NCBI RefSeq assembly: GCF_037975245.1
Contig: NC_092578.1
Location: 8,540,001-8,604,000 of the forward strand
Length of the DNA: 64,000 nucleotides
DNA from: Apostichopus japonicus
Lineage: Eukaryota > Echinodermata > Holothuroidea > Aspidochirotida > Stichopodidae
Reading direction: 5' to 3'
Shown: in pieces, positions 12,101-22,867 of the stretch
Layout of the letters: each line of letters starts with the position of its first letter
How positions within the stretch are numbered: position 1 is the first letter of the stretch
Program-made: the position numbers and the translations under genes
Notes under the pieces: model-generated
The model's input: only the letters and a program-made list of their open reading frames with translations
The model's database searches: none
Told to the model about the DNA's origin: nothing

Positions 12101-13584
12101 TGAAAAACACCTACCCCAAACAAGTTTAATTGGAAGTCGTGTGCGGACGTTGTCATTTTCTATATTCTGTGATATCACAGCTACATTAGGATCTTAAAAT
12201 ATTTTATTTTTACTTTCTGCTTGCGTTTCTTTTCATATTTTCAATGTAGAATCAACAGATAACAGTGTTGACGCTGAAACTAATGCTATCTTTAGGTCAT
12301 GTTAAGAGCTTCAAAACATTTAGATTCATCATTCACAAAACTCGTCATCATTACGGTAAAATAAAGGTTGCAAAGTTGCAATTAATCAAGAACAGAAGAA
12401 GACATTTAATCACATTTGGCTCGAGGACGTCATATTTAGACTTGATCAAGCCTCCAGCCGTGATATCTCTCAAATGGAAAATATCTTTCTTAGCTGTAAT
12501 TGGGAAGTTGTTAATGACAGCTTAACCATTATGGTTGGGTCTGTGTCTCCCTTTAGAAGAAGTGAACTTCAATAATCATGTTCATAAATCAGATAGTTAT
12601 ATTTTACTTTAATATTATTGGTCTTTCTGGGGATGTTTTTAAACGCCAGAAATTTGGCGATAATGATTAGTGAAGAAAATGTCAACACACATGTGAGTTG
12701 CCTATATCATCGCAAGATAACTTTGAGAAACAATTGCTTATGGGCCACATAAAAATTTGAAACTAAACATAACACTTGACCTTTTACTCAGTGAGCTTTG
12801 GCCTATTACCCCTCCCCAGTTACGGACTTCTCTTCAGAAGCATTAACTATTACCATGGCAACCGTTGCTACAGTAAGTGAGATTTCCGCGATAGGATCAT
12901 CTGACCGACGAACTACAATATTTCATCCTCTCTATACAGGAGCAATGAGAAAATAAATGTTAAGATAATTAGCTTCTTGTTTCAAGTGACGTTACACAGG
13001 ATAGCGATGGTAGCAAGTTACTCTGCTAACTTGTTCGGTCACCTAATTCAAGAAAGGAAAAAAAGGTGGCAGGACAAAGAAATACGGACAATCAGAACAC
13101 TAAATACTGATCTAATCTATTCGATGAATGATATTGTCGGTTTTATACCTACTGCATATAATACTCCCCAATAGATAAATTTGCGAAACTGATGACAAGT
13201 TTGATCTGTTCAACATCATGTGTAGGCCTATGCTCGATTACGTACCATGTTCATCCTTTTGTTTCCTGAAATGTTGACCTATACTGTTGGCATTCTATAT
13301 ACATAAATGCACCATATATCGTCTAACCGTCTTTATCATGCCTCTTTCTTTCACTGTTTTTTCTTCTTATCTTTTTATCTTCTCTACCGACACAGCCCAA
13401 TGGTATGTTCCAAATTACCATAGAAGAGACGTGCAGTAGCTCTTCTTCAGTTACAGGTACACCTTGTTGCGAGAGAGTTCGTTATGTATCAGCTGTTGTG
13501 GTTACTTTTACTCCATCTGTAGATATTAAAGTAATTGACATTCAAATATCATGTTGCACCGCGACACAATCACCACAGCCGTAA
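9140..13584 (+). CDS. Secreted cystine-knot-like ligand precursor, copy A (3 exons)
   Basis: Coding exons are 9140-9306, 11387-11726 and 13396-13584 (with stop), giving 231 residues. Splice sites are GTAAGG/TTTAG (phase 2) and GTGGGT/CACAG (phase 0). Residues 1-24 form a hydrophobic signal peptide. The pro-region (25-131) is acidic, has Cys at 25, 26, 29, 94 and 111, and an NNT glycosylation sequon near 102. RKKR at 128-131 is a furin-type site. The mature part (132-231) has seven Cys (137, 145, 182, 193, 194, 222, 223) in a C..C..ETC..CC..SCC order. Signal, pro-domain, dibasic cleavage and an odd-Cys C-terminal domain ending in SCC match the neurotrophin/Spaetzle cystine-knot plan; that class is inference from cysteine order and sheet-like spacing, not from clear sequence identity. 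An IL-17-like ligand is the main alternative. The copy at 32545-38467 is its duplicate. Confidence 0.82.
10880..11017 (+). repeat. 22-bp minisatellite in intron 1, copy A
   Basis: Tandem units of CATTTCGCCCAACCAGCCTGGT occur, with shorter degenerate units on the left (CATTTCGCCCGACTGC, CATTTCGCCCAACCTTAC). The array is within intron 1 of the secreted-protein gene and is preserved at about 35685-35815. Confidence 0.9.
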
Positions 13585-13599
13585 CTTTTGTACACCGAT

Positions 13600-16500
13600 G
13601 GCTAAATTTCAAATAACATATATATTGAAATTTTTACTAACATCACATATTAAAGGGTTCACATTTTTTGAATTTCAACTTTTCGGAGCTTAAAACATAT
13701 ACGTTTATGGGTGTCATTTTTCGGCGACTGTAGTATTCTAGGAAAATTTAAACAAAAAGATATCGATGTTTTGTTTAAGCAACCATATTTTTACAATTTA
13801 AATCAGTACTCTTACTTCAAGTTAAATATGATTATATGTAACTTAAAACTTAAAAATGATTTTGCATAAAGCTTTTAATAATTTTGTAGATATTTTCATG
13901 TTAATTAACAAATATTAGAAAATCAAGCATTTTGTTTCTTAATTTTAAATATAATCTATTTTTGAAAAAGATTAGGTCATTTCACACACCCTTTATAAAG
14001 TCTTTCTTATAAAGGGCTAATATCCAATGTGAGTTGCCCAAAATTACATGCATTTTTTATTGAAACTTTTCCACTTATGCGTTTTGGAGGTGACGTTAAC
14101 ATATTACATTTGTTTCGGAGGTGACAAAAATGTTTACAAGTTGTTATAAAAGCTTTCTTGCTAATAAAGAAGAAGTAAACACTTAATCTCAATGTATATT
14201 CATAACATCTTTAATCAAACACTGATTTAAATAAAAACATTTATGCCAAGTAGCAGAGAAAATACGTCAACGATACGTACAACTAGTGAAGCAAGCGAAT
14301 GAATACAGAACACAGAATACAATATGTTTATGTCATAAAAGATAGGTAACTGTCAGGTAAAGAAAGTGTGGTCATTTGAAAAGCAATTTTAAACATTGGG
14401 TTGAAGTCTCTTACTGAAGCACTCATATTGCAAATGATTATCTCACATAAAACATATTGTATACCTTCAGTCTCTTTTGTTTCGGAGGTGACGCTAAACG
14501 TTTACACAACCCATAAGGCTTGATTCATGCTCAAACACACAGACCTTACCTTGGAAAGTATGAAAAATATTAGTAGGATATGTTGATAATATTTTAATGA
14601 CATTAATGATCCTGGGACCATGACTGCTTTTGCTGCCATTCGTGATAACTTGGAGACAATACTGTATCCGTTCAATATCATTTGGTTAAAATTCACACTA
14701 TTTCGGCTAATTACATATGAAATATTATACCAATTGAAGAAATGATTAATGGCTAAATTAGTCATTCTGACGGCTAGTTACAGTATCATTTATATATGTT
14801 GGTCACACTTTTTGCAGTGAAACTTACTGCCACATTCCTGTAACCTTATACAAATTTGTAGAGGACATTCAGTCTAATATTCTGGAGAAAACACATCCTT
14901 AAGATGACCTACCACAGTCTATCGAAGTTTCAGTGAAAAGTTAGGTAACACTTGTCAAAAATTGACTAAAATGATTTGCTCACATTCCTGTCTAAAAACA
15001 TTTAACAGCAACTTAATTGGCTACTATGGCCTTGTTCACACTTAAGAATGCACATTTACTTCAAGTCCACAAGGGTTATTAATTCCCTTAGTGTTAACAT
15101 TCCCTTACTCATACTACAAGTCCGCGTGCAGTCTTAAGAATAATCCTCCTTTCTGGGGCTGCATTCAATCGCTCTTGAATTCTTAATCGGAGTGAAGACT
15201 CGGCAAAAAGAAACGTCTGATGCCGGTAATGTTAGTTTCGAATAAGATGTAACAGAGGTGTTAGAACCCACCATCGATCCCAGAAAATACACACACATGT
15301 TGCTACGGTCGGTAATTAGACACTAGTGTACAGTCAATACATGCAGCTACGGTCAATACCCACAACACAGTGTACATAGCAGCGACGGACATCTCAGCAG
15401 GGAGTTGTTATGGAACTCCCTGATCTCAGATCCAGATAAAAGGTAACAAGGTATCACGTTTTCAGTACTGTCTGCATTTTGTAGCGACAAGAAGAAACTT
15501 CACTTGCAAGCAACGGAAAGTTAACTTTTTTTCAGAAAGTTAACTTTTTTCGCAGGGCGGCACGCGGTTTGGGGCGAGTCTTCAATGCCTCTAATAAATG
15601 AAATGTGAACAGTCACGGACTTAATGGTGACCCGAGATTTCCGGTTCAGTTATGAAATATCCGATCTATCAAGTTGCAATTGGGCAGGTAGTACGTACAT
15701 GTATGTGTTTGTCAGACCATTGCCCTTCTTAACAGAAACACTACCAAATGATGCTATTCGTGAACCCAGTTTATTTTCTTTGAACCGATTTGACCAACAC
15801 TGCAGAAAAGCCGCGGTTACGGTTGTGAGACAACAAAAAACTGAATGACAGTCAACTTAAATCTAATATAACCTTAGATAAGTTATGCGCCATACTGACA
15901 GATGTTTGAAGAGCCCAAACTCGGCAATTTTATGGTTTCAAACGGATGATTTTGGGTTCGGTTGCTACGGAAGTTAGTAAAAGGTTTAAACCATTACGTC
16001 TGGCCTGGCCTATAATAAAGTTGCATTATCCTACTGTATACAATATACCTTACTAGGTCTTTAGACCTAACATTAAATGCCTTCAATGTTGGATTAGCCT
16101 CAAATGCGACACCATACAGTAAAACACTGACTAGCAAGATCGTTCGCTCATCCACTTGAAGGGTTTGGAAGAAATTCAAATCTGGGTTAACATGTTATGG
16201 TAATGCCAGTAAGGAATGGTTTGAATACCGTATACTGTTTATGTGCGATGATTGAACGTTGCCGTGTAGTGGTGTTTGGAGCAGTACGTACTAGTACAGC
16301 ACATCAGACAATGGCAAAGCACAGGTGGAATGTAAACAGCTGATATGGCCTTTTCACGCCTGAGCAGTATATATTAATTTCGCAAGCGGATGAAACTTAC
16401 TCGTTCTGAAATGTGAATGCGTCTTGTTCTAAACTAGTTGATCCTCCTCTCGGCCTTAATATCAATAATCGCCCAGGTTGCGTTAACAAGGCCTAAGAGA

Positions 16501-17424
16501 CCATCTGGAGCAACAAACTTGAGTTAAATGAGAGTTCACTCTATAAAGGTTAGTTGTTTGTAATTGGTTGTTAAGAAAAGAGAGAGGAATTCCCCTTTCA
16601 AATTTTATATATTTTTGGGAAATCTCTATTCAGATAATTTTTTGTGATAAACAACAGATCATTAAAGGAGCAATAAGATACTTTGTTATCTCTGCAAATG
16701 TTACAGAAGCAGGTCTATATTTTGCAAACAATGATATTCTGAACTTTTGTAAGATATTTACCTGGACCAATTTGTAATTTTGGGAATGATGCAAAATTGT
16801 GTGTACTGGTACAGTTCAACATGGTGCAAAATTAAATCCGTGAACATGTACCCAATAGCTTTGTAGAACTTACAGGAACAGTTCAGTATATATTTCATGT
16901 AAACAATCAATGTCACCTTCAAAACAATAGTAAAGACCACAGGCAGATTTAGCTAATATCTAATACATTTGTCCCATGTTAATAAAGTTTAAAAAAACTG
17001 CATATTTAGTGATTGTGATCTTTTTTGGTCATGTCTTCACAACTTTTACTCAAATATTACGGGTGGAGTGTGATATTTTTTAATAAGTTCAATATGGCTA
17101 TACTATTGTTTACATAAAACTCCAGCTGAAGAATGCTTTGTTTCGGAGGTGTTAACGGAAAAGTTAACATTATATTTGAAATTTACGCAAATTAGTTAAG
17201 AATTCCAAATGAAAAATATTTTAGGGCCCAGATATTAGACACATTAGTTATTGTAATAATGCAACCTTACTTAACAAAGTTTACACTGATTAACTAGAAC
17301 TTAGTTGCAGTCAAACTTAGGTACTAATTGTTCAAACGGAAAATGTCACCTCCGAAACGACAAAATCTAGCAACCGGTCATTGGAGAAGAAAAGGAAGGA
17401 AACCTGGAGAACACAGTTGCATAT
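13600..17424. repeat. 3' flank with dispersed TGTTTCGGAGGTGAC motifs, unit A
   Basis: No gene is seen in this region. The 15-mer TGTTTCGGAGGTGAC or a close variant occurs at 14081-14094, 14111-14125, 14478-14492 and 17139-17151 on the plus strand and at 17345-17358 on the minus strand. Several are followed by a GTTAAC-like phrase. The inverted copy at the far end suggests a degraded element bounded by these motifs, but no terminal repeats or target duplication could be fixed. Positions 15793-16518 are missing from unit B. Confidence 0.6.
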
Positions 17425-19275
17425 CAGGCGCGTATCCAGGATTTTCTAACCCGGGGGCGCGAATTACTATCTAAGCGGAGCGCCACCATCGGTTTGCGCG
17501 CAGCGTACATGAAAATTTCTGGTTTTGATACCCCCCAGATCACCGGAAATGACACTTCTCGGGCTTGAAAATGACCAACCTGATGTACACTTTTGCCTGA
17601 GAACCAAGTATTTCCCAATAGTTTTTTTCCCCCCATCCATAACCTTTTTGAAGATTGTCACCAGTCACACATCATGTTCGACCTCATCGCATCTCCTGTG
17701 GACCATTGCTTTTTGTAGTGGATTCTACGTCGCGGCCCACAATACCCGACAGCCCCACTTTTGAAGGTTTTAAGCCCATTTTTTGTTCAGAATTGCAAAA
17801 TTCACATTTCTCGTGATTAAACTCACTTCAAGACATACCCATAATGTTGCAAAAATTTTCATCTATGGACAACCAATATAGAAAAACCTCTTTGAACCCC
17901 TAACAGACTGGTCAAAATTGCACGAGTAGAGGGAAGTATGATGAAGAATGTTGGTCAGGAAATTTTCGAAAATTCAGACACAGTTAATTTATTGGTGTAC
18001 AAATATTGAAACCTCCTATAACGGCTATTATAAAACTTCGTTGAAGGAAATGAAAAAAATACCAGATATTTCCGAAACCGAACACTACACACATAGGTCA
18101 AGGAGGCGGGGCGGGGGGGGGGGGGCCTAACGAAATATTTCTTTCCGAAAATTCGGGCAATAGGCCTATGCTGAGAATTTTTCGGGCACCTATACTGAAA
18201 GGAAAATACATTGCAATGATGTAGCTAAAGGAAATGAATAGTTTAAAAATTATCTCCTTGGTAATTAAAATAAAGTTCTAAGCTTGGCCGACTAATTCGC
18301 CATTACTAATGTAAAAGAGAGTTTTGACATACTTGGACCTCCATGCTTTTTCTACATCTTCATAGGACAATTCGTTGTTTATATGAGCATCCCGCGGTAT
18401 ACTTCAGTGACCGTACGGTACATGATGGCATGTGATGTAATAACCGATGCTTGCTTATATGATATTGACTTTGACATGTTGAAAATGTTGGTTATATTTT
18501 TCTGGCAAGTCGTTACAGCTCCCCAAATCAAATTGGGCTCCTTCGTCTATGACTACACATAGACAGTTTTGAGGCTGTTCATCCATAGGTTGGCGCGAAG
18601 CGCACAAAAAAATTTTGCCTTCCAGATCGCTGGAAATGGCACTACCCAGGACCATTTGTTAGCGCGAAGCGTACAAGCAAATTTTGGCCGAAAATGTCTC
18701 CCAGATCGCTGGAAATGACACTTCCCAGGCCTTGTAAGTTGCCTCTAAGCACTTTCTATTTTGAAATTACTTAGCGATATCATTTAAAAAATGCTGAATG
18801 GGGGGGGGGGGGGGCGGGCGGTCGCCCCCATCCCAAAATGTTCCCCGACGACACGGTCGAGTTCGAGACCAGCCACAGTTGGTTTCATAGCACAATTCTA
18901 CACACGCGTTATGATAGACCATATATAGTATATATATAGATCATTAGTGAGAGAGGAAAATGGAAACGTCAAAAAATGGAGTTGTCGGTGTAGGGGTAAG
19001 GTGAGTCACACTTTTACGAAATCATTGATCCGTCACTGTTTACCCTTCAGCGCTGTAATGATGTCACTGTTCCTCTTTCTCTTCCCGGTGTCTTCGCGTT
19101 TTGCTTTTACTCCCTCTTTTTCTCCTTTTTCTCTCTTTCTTCTTTTTCTTTTCCCTTCCTTCCTCTCCTTCTCCTTTTTCCCCCTCTTTTTTCCTTTTCT
19201 CTTCTCTTTTTTTCTCTTCTCTTTTTCTTACCCGGGGGGCGCGCGCCCCCAACGCCCCCCCTGGATACGCACCTG
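17425..19275 (+). mobile_element. Long non-autonomous transposon, left copy (L)
   Basis: It begins CAGGCGCGTATCCAGG and ends with the inverted CCTGGATACGCACCTG. Its whole 1.85 kb is repeated, inverted, at 19846-22033. Shared landmarks are the GCGGAGCGCCACCA module (17470-17565), the ATTTCCGAAACCGAACACTA phrase (18067-18090), the AAAAGAGAGTTTTGACATA phrase (about 18311) and a 170-base polypyrimidine tract (19050-19228). No transposase is encoded; frames rich in Phe/Ser/Leu in the pyrimidine tract are low-complexity artefacts. The ends resemble hAT ends, but the flanks show only GCATAT rather than a clean 8-bp duplication. Confidence 0.8.
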
Positions 19276-19545
<270 letters not shown>

Positions 19546-19845
19546 TGGTCCTTCTCACAACCAGTGGTGTAACTTCAATATTGGCACTGATTGCTTTGTA
19601 ACTCAGTAACCAAATACCAAAAATTTGCCATTTGACCATCCTAAATGAAGTCTATCTTAGGTAGCATAACGAACTTTCTCGGTTTCTTCAGGGTGGATTT
19701 GCTGGCCTTAGATATGCTTAAAATATGCTAGTTCAGTCGTACACTCTCAACTACACTCTTTTTGTCAGAGCCTGTACTCTTTGGTTGAAGCTATTTTCCA
19801 GTTCTTATTTGGTTGATATTATGAACAAGTGTCCAAGCTAATATG
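19546..19845 (-). other. Segment inverted relative to unit B
   Basis: The last 55 or so bases (about 19791-19845, ending CCAAGCTAATATG) are the reverse complement of the sequence that follows TTGCATAT in unit B (about 41692-41740: CATATTAGCTTGAACACTTG onward). This piece should therefore follow 17424 directly, in the other orientation. The rest of the segment has no recognised feature. Confidence 0.82.
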
Positions 19846-22033
19846 CAGGCGCATATCCAGGGGGCGTCGGGGGCGCGCGCACCCCGGGTAAGAAAAAGAG
19901 GAGAGAAAAAGAAAAGAGAAGAAAAAAGGAAAAAAGAGGGGAAAAAGGAAAAAGAGGGGAAAAAAGAGGAGGAGGAGAGGAAGGTAGGGAAAAGAAAAAG
20001 AAGAAGGAGAGAAAAAGGAGAAAAGGAGGGAGTAGAAGATAAACGCCAAGACACCGGGAAGAGAAAGAGGAACAGTGACATCATTACAGCGCTGAACCCT
20101 ATTATATACACATGGCCGGGTAGCCAGTGACGGATCGAGGATTTCGGAAGGGGCGTGCGCCTAACCCTACCCCTTACACCGACAACTCCATTTTTGACGT
20201 TTCCATTTTTCCTCTCTCCCTAATGTATCTATATATATATATATATATACTTTATATGGTCTATCATAATGCGTGTGTGTGTATGGACGCCTTAAGCAAT
20301 TGTGCTATGAAACCAACTGTGGCTGGTCTCGAACTCGACCGAGTCGTCGGGGAACATGACGCATTTCGGGAATGGGGCGACCGCCGCCCCCTCCCCCGAG
20401 CATATTTTTTTTTTATGATATCGCTAGTAAATTCGAAATAGAAAATGCTTAGATGCAACTTACAAGGCATGGGAAGTGTCATTTCCAGCGATCTGGGAGG
20501 CATTTTAGGCCAAAATTTTCTTGTACGCTTCGCGCCAACTCGTGGTGGCGCTACGCTTAGATAGTTTGCCTACAGGCTTCGCCCTTCCTTGGCAAATTTT
20601 TCGCTACGCGCCTGTTCGAATTTGTTAAGCAAACAGCAGATATCACATCATATCAGTGAGCATGAAAATGGCGTTCCAGGATGCAAAGCCTCAAAACTGT
20701 CTGACTTGCCTGAAAAAATAACCAAAAATTTTCGCGCGCGGAGCGCGCGTTCAACGTGTTCATGTCAATATCATAAAAGCAAGCATCGGTTATTACATCG
20801 CATGCCATCATGTACCGTACGGTCCGTTCAAATTGCGCAGTATACCGCGGGATGCTAATGTAAACAACGACATGTCTCATGTAGATGTATAAAAAGCATG
20901 GAGGTCCAATTATGTCAAAACTCTCTTTTACATTAGTAATGGCGAATTAGGGCCTGGACCCCCGCCGCGCAGTGGCGGAGCGTCCATATGGTCAGGGGGG
21001 CGGATGCCCCCCCTGACGGACTCAAATGGACTGCTGGCGCCTTTTTCAGCTCTTTACCACTTTTTAATTATTCTAGATTATTGACTTTTTTATTGCGCTC
21101 TCATCTACTTATTGACATTTGTCACATTTTCTTGGTGTCATTTGGCGATGACACCTTATTCTTCGTTTATCTGCAAATTACCCAGGCCCGGAAAGGGTCA
21201 TTTCCGGCGATCTAGGGAGTATCTTTACTCAAAAATTTTCTGTACGCTACGCGCCAACCAGTGGTGGCGCTCCGCTTAGATAGTGTCGAAAGCGCCCCTT
21301 CAGACCATTCTCGCCACTCCTGACCAATACCCCTAGCTCCGCCACTGCCGCCGCGCCTCCTGCGCCTATGTGTGTAGTGTTCGGTTTCGGAAATATCTGC
21401 TATTTTTTCATTTCCTTCAACCAAGTTTTATAATAGCCGTTATAACAGGTTTTAATATTTCTACACCAATAAATTAACTGTGTCTGAATTTTCGAAAACT
21501 TCTGACCAACATTCTACATCACTTCCCTCTACTCGTGCAATTTTGACCGGTCTGTTAGGGGTTGAAGGAAGTTTTTTCTATATTGGTTGTCCATAGATGA
21601 AATTTTGTACAAGATTATGGGTATGTTTTGAAGTGAGTTTATTCACGAGAAATGTGAATTTTCAAATTCTGAACATATATGGGGCTTAAAACCTTGAAAA
21701 GTGGGGCTGACGGGTATTGTGGGCCGCGACGTAGAATCACCTACAAAAGCAAAGACCCACAGGAGATGCGATGAGGTCGAACATGATGTGTGCCGGGTTG
21801 ACAATCTTCAAAAAGGTTATGGATGGAAAAAAAAACTATTAGGAAATACTTGGTTCTCAGGCAAAAAGTGTACATCTGGTTGGTCATTTCAAGCCCGAGA
21901 AGTGCCGTTTCCGGTGATCTGGGGGGTTTCAAAACAAGAAATTTTCTTGTACGCTGCGCGCCAACCGATGGTGGCGCTCCGCTTAGATAGTAATTCGCGC
22001 CCCCCGGGTTTGAAAATCCTGGATACGCGCCTG
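19846..22033 (-). mobile_element. Long non-autonomous transposon, right copy (R, inverted)
   Basis: It begins CAGGCGCATATCCAGG and ends CCTGGATACGCGCCTG. It is the inverted counterpart of 17425-19275 over its full length. After removing the nested 378-bp element and one target duplication it is about 1.8 kb, the same as L. The polypurine tract at about 19890-20065 pairs with the pyrimidine tract of L, so the two copies form a potential hairpin with arms of about 1.8 kb around a loop of about 570 bp. Confidence 0.8.
20970..21347 (+). mobile_element. hAT-type MITE nested in R (copy 1 of 4)
   Basis: The terminal repeats are CAGTGGCGGAG and CTCCGCCACTG, with a perfect 8-bp duplication CCGCCGCG on both sides (20962-20969; 21348-21355). 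The L copy lacks it, so it inserted after L and R diverged. It contains the shared GCGGAGCGCCACCA module on the minus strand at about 21190-21285. Sister copies are at 22486, 44570 and 58489. Confidence 0.92.
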
Positions 22034-22485
22034 TTAAGGGAGGCAATTTCTTAATCCCCATCGAGACTGATGTAGGTAGGGGCAGGAACTTTTAAAGTAG
22101 AGCCAGATGCGAATGAAGGATTTTTATAAAGGACGGGTGTGGCCCTAGGGTCATTGTAGAGGACTCCCGTGTAGAGGGATGTGCATGGGGTCCTCTTTCA
22201 GGAAAGAGCAGACATTGGGAAATCAAATGATGCATTCTGAACTATATAAATTAGTGTGTAAATGTAGGAGGGCCTGACGATTCGATCCTAGCAGGATCTT
22301 CTTCAGAAGCTGAAGGAAGATCCTGCTATAGGATCGAAACGTCAGGCCCTCTTAGTTTTGTACATTCTTTACACAATCTCTTTAGTAGATGAGCAGTTTC
22401 CTAACAGTTTTGTTCTATATAAATTAGGTTTATAATTACGTCTAAACGAAAGGTTGTGCTAATAAATACTTGTGTCATTTTGAAA
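22034..22485. other. Non-coding DNA around a structured hairpin
   Basis: No gene is seen. The stretch contains the 84-nt inverted repeat described separately. Nothing here matches unit B after 41786, so this is the right flank of the rearranged transposon pair. Confidence 0.5.
22268..22351. other. 84-nt inverted repeat with hammerhead-ribozyme-like core
   Basis: The arms start GAGGGCCTGACG and end CGTCAGGCCCTC. On the plus strand CTGAAGGA (22310-22317) is followed by the stem AGATCC..GGATC and then GAAACGTC (22336-22343). On the minus strand CTGAAGA (22306 down to 22300) is followed by AGATCCTGCTAGGATC and GAATCGTC. The hammerhead consensus is CUGANGA, stem II, GAAA, then a cleavage triplet such as GUC. 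Each strand departs from it in one place: one extra G on plus, GAAUC for GAAAC on minus. Such motifs are known in Penelope-like elements and retrozymes. A decayed remnant is the likely reading; activity is not claimed. Confidence 0.5.
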
Positions 22486-22867
22486 CAGTGGCGGAGCCTC
22501 CATACAGTCAGGGGTTGGGCGGATGCCCCCCCCCCCTGATGGACTCAAATGGACTGCTGGCGCCCTTTTCAGCTCTTTACCACTTTTTAATTATTCTAGA
22601 TTATTGACTTTTTTATTGCGCTCTCATCTACTTATTGACATTTGTCACATTTTGTTGGTGTAATTTGACGATGACACCTATTTATTCTGCGTTTATCTGC
22701 AAATTAGCCAGGCCCGGAAAGGTTCATTTCCGGCGATCTAGGGAGTATGTTTACTCAAAATGTTTCTGTACGCTACGCGCCAACCAGTGGTGGCGCTCCG
22801 CTTAGATGGTGTCGAAAGCGCCCCTACAGACCATTCTAGCCCATCCTTACCATTACCCCTAGCTCCT
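22486..22867 (+). mobile_element. hAT-type MITE, right end truncated (copy 2 of 4)
   Basis: It starts CAGTGGCGGAGCC and follows the 20970-21347 sequence to CCCCTAGCTCC. The final GCCACTG of the terminal repeat is lost, and no matching target duplication remains. Confidence 0.85.

Larger units (their letters stand above)
1..17424. repeat. Segmental duplication, unit A
   Basis: This block is collinear with 25547-41786. Both start with AAGAACTTGACACGCACACA and both end near GGAAAATGTCACCTCCGAAA and a TTGCATAT flank. Identity by eye is high over long non-coding stretches (for example 5464-6990 against 28980-30660, and 11760-12250 against 36560-37060). Differences are mostly whole insertions or deletions: unit A has the 90-3736 transposon and extra DNA at about 7993-8690, 9413-9917 and 15793-16518. 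The left limit is not known because the window starts inside or at the edge of the unit. Confidence 0.93.

Noticed and set aside
12265-12525. 86-codon frame between exons 2 and 3 of ligand copy A
   Set aside because: In unit B the same stretch acquires a stop (near 37206) and indels, and it lies inside an intron of a well-supported gene.
12824-12875. Possible extra exon (CCCCAG before TTACGGACTTCTC, then GTAAGT after GCTACA)
   Set aside because: Its length of about 53 bases would break the phase-0 join of exons 2 and 3, it has stops in the needed frame, and the donor is weaker in unit B.
9140-13584. Calling the secreted protein IL-17
   Set aside because: The cysteine order and the furin-cleaved pro-region fit a neurotrophin/Spaetzle-type knot better, and the usual IL-17 C-x-C arrangement was not seen; kept only as an alternative.
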